Shown here in pieces: positions 44,105 through 54,160 of a stretch of 64,000 bases of DNA (position 1 is its first letter; each line of letters opens with the position of its first letter). The stretch comes from Hirundichthys speculiger (taxonomy: Eukaryota; Chordata; Actinopteri; Beloniformes; Exocoetidae): NCBI GenBank assembly GCA_018398805.1, contig JAGFBZ010002547.1, forward strand, positions 687,501-751,500. The letters run 5' to 3'. The notes beneath the pieces are model-generated. The model did not search any database and was not told where the DNA came from. It worked only from the letters and a program-made list of their open reading frames with translations. A program made the translations under genes and the position numbers.

Positions 44105-44380
44105 CAACAGAGTTCTGTGATCTCCTCGTTTCCTCCACAGCAAACATCTGAATGAGATCATGTCACAGCTGTACAGAAATCACCTGCCCTTAAGAGAATA
44201 ATAACGTATGCAAGTAATACAGTGATGCATAATCGAGAGGTAGAGCCGGTTGTGCAGTCCACATGTGACTGGGTGGACGCGCAATGACAGGATTTGGACG
44301 CACTCTTTTACGCGCCGACATGCCAGTTGCGCTTTCCACAAACTCTGTATCTTGCGGTACTGGTGTCTCGCAGATTTTGG
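44105..44380 (+). mobile_element. hAT fragment, same family as 27925 and 50023
   Basis: CACAGCAAACATCTGAATGA, GTATGCAAGTAATACAGTGA and GCATAATCGAGAGGTAGAGC match the transposase C-terminal region of the hAT copies at 50200-50390 (same strand) and 28089-28385 (opposite strand). A deletion removes the middle (TIPTSTTTADQ region). The right part merges into the palindrome at 44327-44475. Confidence 0.6.
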
Positions 44381-44475
44381 GTATTGGGTAATGGGTGGTC
44401 AGACTACCCATTACCCAATACCCAAAATCTGCGAGATACCAGTACCGCAAGATACCGAATTCGTGGAAAGCGCAA
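44327..44475. repeat. 149-base near-perfect palindrome
   Basis: Arms meet at 44399-44403. The inner 51 bases (44348-44398 against 44404-44454) match with two differences; the outer 21 bases match with a few more. The right arm starts CTACCCATTACCCAATACCC. Both strands therefore carry nearly the same reading (FGYWVMG...THYPIPKICE). The hAT fragment's sequence TTGCGCTTTCCACAAACTCT forms the outer left arm. Confidence 0.9.
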
Positions 44476-44643
44476 GAGACACGCCCATTGCCGCGCCCAC
44501 AATGTGCTTAAGGGAGACGGCAAAATGGGTAGCAGGTTTTGGGAGGTGGAAGATTGCATTTCGGTTGGCAGAGGCTCCTAAATCTGAGATTTGCAGGTAA
44601 TGGGTATTGGGTATTGGGTATTGGGAGGTGCAAGATAGGGCCC

Positions 44644-44856
44644 AATGACTGAATTTTGCTCTGCTCATTGTCTTGTGGAGCACCTGTGTGATGTGCATGG
44701 ACCTGACACATAGCTTTTGCTTCATTTTGCTGTTGACATAGACCACGAAAAAAAATCCCCTCTTGATAATTAGGTTAGATAATTGGACAGTACATCAGTG
44801 GTGATTCTCTGAAAAACTGTGTCTTCAGTGGCACTAAAGTGGAACAGAGTCAGAGA

Positions 44857-44893
<37 letters not shown>

Positions 44894-46599
44894 AATAAAA
44901 TAAAATTTTAAAAAAGTTAATCAAAGGGAAAATATCCATAGTTTCAGGAAAAAAAAGCCAAGACTTAATGATGGGATCAAAATGCCTTCGTTAATTAGGT
45001 CTGCGCTTTCATTTCACCCTTTTTTCATTTTGTATCATTAACTGTATTGTCAAGTGTTCTTCTGAGAACTTATAACCTCGTTAGCTCCTCGCTGCTGAAA
45101 GGAAACATCACCGTGCTTACTGGCAGAATTTTAAAATGTGTATGTAAGATGCAGGTACAGTATGTTCAGTTTGTCACGGAAACACAAGCTGTAAATTAGA
45201 AAACGTGAATCAAAACACTTTAAGAAGACCTTGTGCAGACCAATTACCCTTGATTGTAAGTTTTCAGAGATACTCTCGTTTACGCGAGACACTGTTCACA
45301 TCAGCAGATGCTTCTTAAATTAACAGCAAACTTAAAATGTGTAAATGTCATCAAGAAGAAAGAAACTCTAAACCAGACCTTCAAAAAATATGTAAATGTA
45401 TTTTTATAAATTAAATTAGCTCTAAATTCCAATTTCTAACTCACTTCATCACTTGGACTCCAAACTACTGACACATTAAGCTTTCAGCACAAAAGTAATT
45501 ATGACTGTTTAGGCATTATTATTTTAAGCTCACTGTGTTTGTCTATTGTCGTGACTTAGGTGAAGATCAAACTACATTTTATTACGAATTTATGCAGAAA
45601 TCCAGTTAATTCCATTTTCATTTACATGATGATTCATAATGCTGACATCAGGACAAGCCGTTGTTCAGCCTCCAGTTTCCTCAGTCTGCCAGTCAGATTG
45701 TCTTCAGTGAAGACCCTGAAGCTCAGATACCACCCCATGTTCTCATCAGGCCGAGTGTTTGCGTCGTACCCACAGCTTTTTGTAAGAATAAGCTGTAATA
45801 GTAGGTGGATGTCACTTGAACATTTAACATTTTGAGTATTACAGGAGTAGAAAAGTTTGGCATACGTGCGGTTCATTCCCCCAGCGTGATGCATCCAGTT
45901 CCTGACTCGATCTTTGTTCGAGACCATGAATGTTTAATGTTAGTTTGGAATTCTGTATTCTTTTCTCTTTTCTCTCAGATTTAAATTTTGTTTAATTGCA
46001 GTCAGGTTTTGCTTTATTTGCTTTGTGTTGAGGTGATTAATCCACACTATTGTTCCATTCCTAACATACCCACCTGTTGGTCATTTGTCATCACTTATCC
46101 CTGCTTTTCAGTTGCCATTTGGCAGATTGTTGTTTTCCTCTCATCTCTTTAATTCATTATTCGTCTGGTTTGTTTCCAATACTAGTTTACTGTGGCTGTT
46201 GGTTTTTCCAGATTTTGTACTTTTGCTTAATTCCCAGTAGTTTTGCAAATTTTGTTTTTAGATTTGTGTTTTGTGTTTCTTCAGGTTTTCTTTCCTTTTT
46301 TCCCCCCTTACACCTTCTCCACTGTACTTCACTTCTAAACGTCACCATATCAGGACAAAAACAATAGATTAAAAAAAGATAAATGAAAATATTAAAATCT
46401 GGTTCTTACAAAATTACTACAGTTTGGTAAATGCAGTCTTAAATAAACATCACATGACATAAAGTGTAAAGAAATCAAGCAAAAATGAAGATGAAAAAAA
46501 AAAAAGTACACCCTCATCTTCCATGAGAATTCAGAGGGTAAGTAGCAGCCAGGTGATAATAAAAGCATTAGTTTTGGCAGTTTGCTGGTCAGTTTTATT
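44644..46599. other. no confirmed gene; (AAAT)n at 44857-44909
   Basis: AT-rich DNA with a long (AAAT)n microsatellite. One minus-strand reading frame, 45634-45927, is noted separately. No transposon ends recognised. Confidence 0.5.
45634..45927 (-). other. 97-residue open frame, unassigned
   Basis: Reads from MVSNKDRVRNWMHHAGGMNR through SCGYDANTRPDENMGWYLSF to TGRLRKLEAEQRLVLMSAL. Codon third positions are G/C-leaning compared with the AT-rich flanks, and residue use looks protein-like. No signal peptide, membrane segment or known motif is visible. A GT (TCCTGTAATA) and an AG (TATTACAG) inside could bound a 50-base intron, which would be short even for fish. It could be a host exon, an unrecognised element gene, or chance. 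Confidence 0.25.
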
Positions 46600-46631
46600 T
46601 TTGTTTGTTTGTTTGTTTGTTTGTTTGTTTT
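46600..46631. repeat. (TTTG)n microsatellite
   Basis: About seven and a half TTTG units lie just upstream of the Tc1 relic. Confidence 0.9.
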
Positions 46632-46729
46632 GATAATATATACCAAGGAGGAAAGACATCGCAGTAATGACAGAAGCAACTGTTCTTGCCCATCAGTCTG
46701 CACCAGAGTTGAAGATCATTTTAAAATGA

Positions 46730-47035
46730 TGTGGATTCTGACATTCTTCACAGTGAGAAAGATTATCAAAAAGTGGCAATCACTCAAGAAAGTTGCTACT
46801 CTTCCCAGCAGTACACATCTTAGCAAATTCACTTCAAGGTCAGACCTTTCAATGTTCAGAGGAATCGCAAAAATCCCAAGAGCTACATCTCAGACTGTAC
46901 AGGCCTTGCTTAGCAACTGAATATAAAGGTTCATGAGAGTACTATTAGAAAAATACTGCGCAAATACAGCTTGTGTAGAAGAGGTTAGAATAAAGCCTCT
47001 TGTGTCTAAAAAGAACATGGTAGCATGACTTTGTT
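46730..47035 (+). mobile_element. Tc1 transposase N-terminal relic
   Basis: The plus strand reads VRKIIKKWQSLKKVATLPSS, then FRGIAKIPRATSQTVQALLS and a stop. After a frame change come remnants like IRKILRKYSLCRRG and a KKEHGSM end. These correspond to the two helix-turn-helix halves of a Tc1 transposase DNA-binding domain. No terminal repeats were found; this is an isolated exon-sized fossil. Confidence 0.65.
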
Positions 47036-47269
47036 AACTCAGAGTAAACAGAATACAGTAGAATACACACTCTGTATTCTGAGACATTAAATTTAAAAGT
47101 TAAATATAGAATAAAAGTATAACCAAGGCAAGTGTGGATACCAGTGCACATTTGTTGATTCAATATTTTATATTAAAGGTGTTTAAAGTCTGTTGTGCTT
47201 TGGAAGTGCCCTCAAAGTGAGTCGCTTAGTGGTCATAGTCACAATGCTACTAAAACATAATGCTTCTGA
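47036..47269. other. no gene seen
   Basis: AT-rich DNA between the Tc1 relic and the LINE relic; nothing recognised. Confidence 0.5.
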
Positions 47270-48090
47270 AAAATATATGATATGATGCCGGGCAGGAGCT
47301 TCCATGTTGTGCAGAGGCAAGTTACTGGCCGGTAGTCAGCCATGAAGATAAGTTCTTCATGAGGAGGATGCAGCCTCGGGTTAACCTCACTGTGTGGGAC
47401 CCATCTATTAGCAGCTGCTTCATTTGTCAGACTAGGTGTTCATGGAGTGCCTATAGTACCCTAGTTGTGCATCATGTCTGGACCTAGTGTTGTGCAACTC
47501 TTCATACCTGAGAGTCTTTCGTGGACGTCTGCTATTGTGATGGTACTGGTTCTTGTTCTGGTAGATTGCTGTGGTCAGAGCTTAGGTCCACTATCCTTGG
47601 GGGAATGGTGTTGTGCGATGCCTCTTTCTCCCATATGTTTTTCTGTCTCAGCCTTGGGTGGATCCATTATGTTGCTACCTTGCCACTAAAAATACTTTGG
47701 ATGGTTCAGTGAAAAACATCTTGTTGTTCCAGGCTCCCCCTTGCCATAGCATCTTTGTTTTACCTCATCAATCTCTAGTTGTGATAATAAGTCACCAGGG
47801 GTTTCTTGGTTAACTTCTCAGCATATAGCTTCTCTCACCAAGATTGCTTGCATCTTAGCATTCCCACAGTCCGATATTGTCCTCTGTCTGAATGTATGTA
47901 TCTTGTTCTATTACCCCAATTCTTGTCAGTGTCCCCCAGTTCCCCAACAACTGCTACAGACCTTGTTAATCTGGTTGACGTCCGACATTGCATGTTTAAG
48001 TCTCTCTCTCTCTCATGGCCTTTAGATGTGTTTGTACATCTAAGGATGTTTGAACCTGGGCCAATTACAGAATGATGTCAGTTTATGTAC
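47270..48090 (-). mobile_element. LINE reverse-transcriptase relic (R2/R4-like clade, tentative)
   Basis: Minus-strand frames give ITIADVHERLSGMKSCTTLG followed by PDMMHN (47540-47460), then DYRPVTCLCTTWKLLPGIIS (47360-47290). The 'NYRPITCLxTTWKLL' box and the preceding 'GPDMIH' are RT landmarks of site-specific-type LINEs, such as the R4/Dong group to which fish Rex6 belongs. Frames are broken by many stops, so it is an old copy. Clade assignment is from memory of motif style only. Confidence 0.5.
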
Positions 48091-48265
48091 ACAGTCTATA
48101 CATATATCACTTCTGCTGAACTCAGGTTTTAAGCTTGAGTTTATTCTCTGTGGGAAACTGGACAGAGCAATATTTCACATATAAGCTGTTAATTCTCTTT
48201 ACAAACTACTCTATGGTGAAACAACTGCAAGCGACAGATGTGTCTATGAAAGAGAAAAAAGACTT

Positions 48266-48630
48266 TGGCAGGGTCAACTTAGTGGTCAGCACTGTTGCCT
48301 CACAGGAAGAAGGTTCCTGGTTCGAACCTCGGCAGGAGTCTTTCAGTGTGGAGTTTGCATGTTCTCTCCGTGCTTGCGGGGGTTTCTCCGACTACTCCGG
48401 CTTTCTCCCACAGTCCAAAGTCATGCATGTTAGGTTCATTGGTGGTCCTAAATTGCCCGTAGGAGTGATTGTGAGTGTGTGTGGTTGTTTGTCTACATGT
48501 TGTCTTGCAATGGACTGGTGACCTGTCCAGGTGTACTCCTGCCTTTCACCCAAAGAGAGCTGCGATAGACTCCAGCAGATCCCCGTGACCCTGCAGAGGA
48601 TTAAGAGGGCATAGATGATGGATGGACGGG
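48266..48630 (+). mobile_element. tRNA-derived SINE, near complete
   Basis: The head has an A-box-like TTAGTGGTCAGCACTGTTGC and a B-box GGTTCGAACCTCGG. The body runs TGGAGTTTGCATGTTCTC, GTCATGCATGTTAGGTTC and AATGGACTGGTGACCTGTCC. The end is GATGATGGATGGACGG, the typical tail of this abundant fish repeat. It is the only full copy in the window; partial copies lie at 6798, 18284 and 26180. No protein is encoded. Confidence 0.8.
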
Positions 48631-50022
48631 AAAAAGACTTATGCATTCACAAATAAGTAGAATATATGTGGATATACTATCATTTTCTTGTCTAGAATGT
48701 ATTTTTTGATCCCTGATTTGTTGATTCTAGTTCATCTGAAGCAGTAAAAGGAGACACTAATGTGGCTGGCCCATAGCATATCCTGTGTCTTCCCCAATGT
48801 GAGCACGATATGTTTTTCAATAGATGTATCACTAGAAGCTATTCACCAGCCAACAAAGCATTATTAATTTTATCATTGTATTATTATTTTGAGGTCATTA
48901 ACAGTCAAATCAATCTGGGTCTATTAATGAATTTGAACATCAGTTTACCTTGACTTTTTACAGCATTCTAATTTATTTTTGGATATTATTTTATTAATCT
49001 AAATTCCAAACATTTTGGGAAACCACTGTTGAGCAAAACTGACCTGGAGTCATAAGTCCTAGGTTTCCACCTACAAATGTTTTTTTCTGTTTTCTTTCTG
49101 TGTTTTTGTTAATGCTACATTTCTTATAGAAATATTGTCTACTGAGGCTCTGCTGCTCCAATGCTGGCACTAGTGTACATTTTTATTTGAGATTTCACCT
49201 GAGGCAAAATAAAACATATTTGTAGTGTGTACCGCATGAGTCCAGTATCAAAAATATTGTATGTTGTATTTATTCAGTGGGAAATATTTGGTAAGAGATG
49301 AAAAGAAAAATAGCAAATTGTGTTGACTAATGTGGCTGTGGTCAGGGAGGAAGAATAACACGAAAAGAATATGAATGAGTCTTTGTTTCACAAAGGGCTA
49401 CCTACAGGCTGAAGCGTCAGTCTGCCCAGCTCCCCCTCACAGTCTGTCTGTGGAGAAATATGAATAGGAAATGAAGCTTCATGAATATTCACATCATCAC
49501 TGCTTCATATTGCTGGGCGCCTTTACTGTATGTGTGTGTTCTAAAGAGAGGATGCAATGGTCTGTGAATATGTTAATGCCCAGTAGACAGTTAGCCATAC
49601 ACCCTCCTGCCATAACAAACCGGGAGGGTTACAACCCCATTTGTCAAACCTGAGCTTCATTCCCAGTTGTCCAACCAGATACCTGCACAAGAAAAAAACA
49701 CTGATGTGAGCTCAGCACCAGCAAATCACTCACAGACACATGTTACAGTGCAGAAAACTGAAAGACAGTACGTTCAGTTTAGTTTGAGAGAATCATGAAA
49801 ATCCATCATGCAGTGCAGCAGGGCAACGCGGTGGCCAGCCTCTGGCCAACCTGAGATGATGTGGATATTTGAGAATGTGAATTCAGGAGGGTGTTTCTGC
49901 TGCCGTGGTGGAATGACAATGGTGCTGCAGGCCAATCATGCTCTATGTTAATCCAACTTGTCTGGTGTATGCCACATAAATCTTTCTGCATTGCCTCAAG
50001 ATACAAAGGTGTATATATATAT
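48631..50022. other. no gene seen
   Basis: Unassigned AT-rich DNA. Short frames only; no termini or RNA genes recognised. Confidence 0.5.
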
Positions 50023-50571
50023 TAGGGATGCAATGGTACTCGGTAAAATACGGTACGGTTCGGTACGACCGGCACAATTCCACACGGGACGCTTTTATGT
50101 CCTGCGGTATTTATGTTCCAATAACTTTGCATTGGACTTGCACGTGAGCGTGCGTGCCTTTTAGGCAACAGCATCCAACCTTTTCCAGCTTGACACCAGA
50201 GACAAAGATCTCCTTGGTTTCCTCCACAGCAGACATCTGAATGAGATCATGCCACAGCTGTACAGATTGACGTGTCTGGCTGTGAATATTCCCACATCCA
50301 CCACAACTGCTGACCAGACATCCTCTGACCTCAAGAGAATAAAAATGTATGCAAGTAATACGGTGATGCGTAATCGAGAGGTAGTGGATGCACATTTATT
50401 CCATTTCGACGCGCTCTTTTACGCGTGTTGCGCTTTCCGCAAACTCGGTATTTTGCGATCAGGGGTTTAGGGTAGCAGGTGGTCTGAAACTGTACCAAAT
50501 CTGTACCGAAACCGTGACACAAAAACCGCAGTACAGACTGTACCTTGTACGTTGCCTGTACCGTTGCACCA

Positions 50572-50574
<3 letters not shown>
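50023..50574 (+). mobile_element. hAT element, 552 bp, with transposase C-terminus
   Basis: Ends are TAGGGATGCAATGGTACTCG and GTACCGTTGCACCACTA. The flanks are both ATATATAT, an 8-bp duplication, although inside an AT microsatellite this is weak proof. The plus strand encodes the dimerisation region MPQLYRLTCLAVNIPTSTTT, then ADQTSSDLKRIKMYASNTVM. It is an internally deleted derivative; the copies at 27925 and 44105 come from the same family. GGTACGG motifs repeat near the left end and CTGTACC motifs near the right. Confidence 0.8.
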
Positions 50575-50624
<50 letters not shown>

Positions 50625-50630
50625 ATATAT
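50575..50630. repeat. (AT)n microsatellite
   Basis: Long (AT)n run directly after the hAT right end; a shorter (TA)n lies on the left side (50012-50022). The element probably inserted into an AT repeat. Confidence 0.9.
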
Positions 50631-51029
50631 AATTTGTTGATATGCTACAGTTGTGCATTGCATTTAACTTTTATCTATCTGGTACTCCTAGTGGTACTAG
50701 TTAGAATACAAATAAGATTTACAGGATATATTTATGTTATTAAAAAACAATTTTAGCCCTGTAAAATGAGACATTTCAAATTCAATAATATTATTATTAT
50801 CATCCAAAGAGGTTGATGAGATGATCTTGTATAGCTAACTTTGTTTCTTCAAACTAACTGTACTCTGCTAGCCTCTTCCAGGTCTGATAAAAGCTCAAAA
50901 AGATTGGCCCAAACTTTTACTATAAAATAAATTAAAGCGAGTATTGAACAATACATAGCTTTGAATAATCAGGATGTACTCTTTAGTGCCTGTATTAGAA
51001 GTTTAAGAAGCACTTTCTTTAAAAAAGCA
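50631..51029. other. no gene seen
   Basis: AT-rich non-coding DNA between two elements. Confidence 0.5.
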
Positions 51030-52772
51030 TGGTAACACTTTTTTTGAAGCCTTTATTCAGTGCTTTTATTTTGAAAGCTTATCGTCTAGACCTTAACATA
51101 AATCCTGTGCTTTGGATTTTACCGGCAGTTGAAAAATTGTTTCTGCAAGGCTGAGAGAGTGAGACAAATAGTAAAGGGTACCCAAGTTACATGAAACGTA
51201 CTAGCACCTGACTAAGAAGAGGCACAAGGTTTGTTTTTTTTTTGTTCCTTTTTAAGCCATCCTGTTATGTCTGGCTCAGGTTTGGTACCGATGACAGTTT
51301 AATGTGTGTAAAAGTCATGATTAGCGGTAGCTGCTATTAGCATCACTCAGTCTGCATCGAAGTGAAACGAAACTAAGCTAATACGTTGGTTGTCTTATTA
51401 ATGCAACAGGGTGTGTGTTCTATCTTTTGTGTAAGGCCTGCTAAGGTTAAAAACTGTATTGGAGTAAAGGGAAATAGTTTTAAAAAACATGTTTAATTCA
51501 TGGTAATATAGCACTTCATTGGAGATTTTCTTTTGATCTGATAAAAGCAGGTAAAAATAATTTCATTTCAGTAAAAGAAAGGGTAACTGTATTTTCTTCT
51601 CTTTATAGCTCTTACGGTGTGGTAAAACGGGGAGTTTTAACACCACTTAGTCGGGACGCTACAATGGTGCTCTATAGTACGAAGTCCTAAAGGCCATAGA
51701 ATATGGTACCCTTAAAAAAATTGTACTGTGAAAATAAACTTAAATTAATGTCAAATAATGCAGTTCATGATTTGGTTACTTCTGTTTGTTTATTCCTTAT
51801 GTTCTGTGCAGACCCTGGTGCACCAACTGCTGTCCATGTAATGAAATGTTCAAAAAGCTTCTGGAAGCTGAAAAACAAAAAGTTGGGTTACAACAGGAGA
51901 TGATCGAAATTCTGTAGTTGGACGAGGCTCTTTTTCCAGGAACAACTTGTGAAGAAAGATGACCTTATCCAGGAGGTCATGAACAAAATGCCTGAAACCA
52001 CAGAGAAGGCGTTCTTGGCTGCCTTATTCATGATATAAGAAAGTACAACAAATATACAATTTTTTGAAGGAGTCACACTGTTAATAAAAACAAGTTTTGC
52101 AATGTTTGGTGTAGTTCTTGAATAGATTAAACATTTGTTTTTTTCTTCAAGCAAATCACTTATAGTGACTTATGACCAGTTTGTAATGTGTTATATCAGC
52201 CTATACCTGAGCAGTTTCATCACTTTACTTAAAGCAACCAATGACCATTTAGAATGACTTATAATCACATTATAATGCATTATACCAGTTATTTTAAGGC
52301 ATTATAAAGAGTTTTAATATATGACAACTATGATCATTATAATACCCTCTGATCGTTGCAACAAAAATCGGTGAGCGAGGGACCAGCAGTTAAATCTTAT
52401 TATAATACCTGACCTTATAAGTGATCATAACATGCTTTATAGTGTGTTATGCTTATTGTTATAAAGCATTATAATCATTTATGAGTGTTTATCATGTTAA
52501 TTATACACGTTTATAAGCATACCATAAATATATGTATAATGCATTATCTATGTGGGTATTGACAGTGAATTTCTAACAGTTATAACATACTATAATACCT
52601 GACCTTATAAGTGATTATAACATGCTTTATAGTGTGTTATGATTATTGTTATAAAGCATTATGATCATTTATGAGTGTTTATAACTATAGTTATACAGTA
52701 CTATAACGTAATTATAACTCATTATAATTATAGTTATAATGCGTTATAGAGATAGGCGTCAAAGTGTTACCA
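51030..52772. mobile_element. 1.74-kb DNA element with TGGTAACACTTT ends
   Basis: TGGTAACACTTT at 51030-51041 is matched by AAAGTGTTACCA at 52761-52772, a terminal pair common in fish DNA transposons. The right third is satellite-like, with many TTATAA/ATTATAATG motifs. A coiled-coil-like reading FKKLLEAEKQKVGLQQEMIE lies on the plus strand at about 51847-51906, ended by a stop. No target duplication was found and the class is unknown. Confidence 0.55.
52401..52682. repeat. 92-bp direct repeat, two copies 190 bp apart
   Basis: Copies at 52401-52492 and 52591-52682 both run from TATAATACCTGACCTTATAA to CATTTATGAGTGTTTAT and differ at only a few positions (for example GTGATCATAA versus GTGATTATAA). 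They sit in a wider array of TTATAA-type units from about 52150 to 52750. Confidence 0.9.
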
Positions 52773-53311
52773 AAAGCATAAACTGATTATTTTGTGCACA
52801 TTTATGTGCTGCTTTTTCCTAAGTGTTCCATCTAATAGAATAAGTGAGAGGGTAATAAATTAGATTTTAATTTGGATCTTAATTTGCTTGATTAAGGGTT
52901 AAGGGTAAACTGTACTCTTTATCCCCTCTACAGTATGTTGAAACATGGTGTCAAGAGCAATTCAGCAAAGAAAACAAAGACATGCAGAACGGGAGGCAGG
53001 CATAGAATAAAAGATAGACGAGAATAACATCAAAGAACAAACCAAAAGCTCTACTATGTGCCTTGTTCATTTGACTGCTTTGCTTTAAGGAATCCAAAGT
53101 AGTTCAAATGGCATCCAACATAATCCAAACATGCAGCGAAATGGAAAAGAAACATGGTAGTTGTATTACTGTTGAAGTTAATAAGTAACTTAAACAGATG
53201 AAAGTGAAGCAAGGACAGGAAGCAAAAGGTAAATGGATTGGATAAAACGGTCTGCAAAATGAAACAGGAAGTAAAAATACTAAGGAGCGGAAGGAAATAA
53301 GACATAAATAT
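52773..53311. other. no gene seen
   Basis: AT-rich DNA; nothing recognised. Confidence 0.5.
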
Positions 53312-53760
53312 AGTGATCATCCATCCATTCATTACGCTCTGCTTATCTGGGTTCAGGTCACGGGAGCAGCAACCTGAGCAGAGGCTCAGAACTCCCTCTC
53401 CAGCTCCTACTTCCAGCTCTTCAGGGGCACTCTCAGGCTTTCCCAGGCTAGTCAAAAGATATAATCTCTCAAGCATGTCCCTGCGTCTGGCTTGAGGCCT
53501 CCTCCAGGTTGGGCATGCATTAAATACCTATCGTGGCAGGCAGCCAGGAGGCATTCTGACCAGATAGCTGAACCACCTCAGCTGGCTCTTTGTAATGTAG
53601 AGGAGTATTGACTCTACTCTGAATCCCTCCCAAATGACTTAACATCACATCCTATCTTTAAGGGAGAATCCAGGAATCCTCCATAGTAAACTCATTTCAA
53701 TCTGTATCTGGAATCTCATTACTACTCACAGTACACAATGCACACAACACATTTACACAT
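53312..53760 (-). mobile_element. non-LTR retrotransposon 3' end (probably RTE/Rex3-like)
   Basis: Minus strand: LERLYLLTSLGKPESAPEEL, then EVGAGEGVLSLCSGCCSRDL, and a stop near 53320 followed by ATGGATGGATGATC-like tail. This is a degraded form of the C-terminal 'RPRTRWRDYVSRLAWERLGI...PEELEEVAGEREVWASLLRL' end of a common fish LINE. Above 53480 the RT remnant continues (RMPPGRLPGEVF-like) to about 53760. The clade name is tentative. Confidence 0.65.
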
Positions 53761-53839
53761 GTTGAAATTAGAGGAATTTGGAGAAACCTGAAGGTGTGTT
53801 CATTAGAAGCAGGAGATCTGTTCAGAAGTGCACAGGAAC

Positions 53840-54160
53840 TATATCACGGGGCTAACCTCAATGAAACTTGCATGCAAATTCCAGGAACTCCTGCGTCTTT
53901 TGCCCTGGGGCTGTCATGGTCATACTTTTTGCCTCCATCAAGAGAGCTGAGAACCCTGCTGATAGCTTTTTTCATGGGAGTCTGTTCCTCTTGCTTGATC
54001 TTCATAAATTCCTTGTACTGCTCAGGACGACGGCTCCTAAGATGAGTCATTGAATTTTTGGTGTTGAAGGAGTGGGTTTGGACTCCTCCTCACATGACCG
54101 ATGTTGGAAACAGCAATTTTGTTATCACTTTAAAGATCTCCACACAGCCGACATCTTTGG
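53840..54160 (-). mobile_element. hAT relic with BED zinc finger
   Basis: Minus strand from 54154: MSAVWRSLK, then after frameshifts a decayed finger, then SSLRSRRPEQYKEFMKIKQE, EQTPMKKAISRVLSSLDGGK and KYDHDSPRAKDAG. The order 'VW.FF...HLRSRHPEQYxEF...KKYDHDSPRAKEID' is that of a BED-finger hAT transposase N-terminus. The cysteine pair of the finger is not intact. No termini were found, so this is an isolated relic. Confidence 0.6.

Larger units (their letters stand above)
41300..44643. mobile_element. PIF/Harbinger-like element, 3.3 kb composite
   Basis: Left end GGGCCCTATCTTGCGCC and right end GGTGCAAGATAGGGCCC are inverted repeats. Both ends also share GCAATCTTCCACCTCCCAAA further in, so the inverted repeats extend imperfectly beyond 100 bases. 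A 3-bp AAT flanks both sides (41297-41299 and 44644-44646), the duplication length of PIF/Harbinger. The interior holds other repeats: dispersed repeat copy B, a SINE, an LTR-like block, a hAT fragment and a long palindrome. No Harbinger transposase seen. Confidence 0.55.

Noticed and set aside
48266..48350. Possible functional tRNA gene
   Set aside because: A- and B-box-like words are present, but the sequence continues into a SINE body and cannot fold into a proper cloverleaf.
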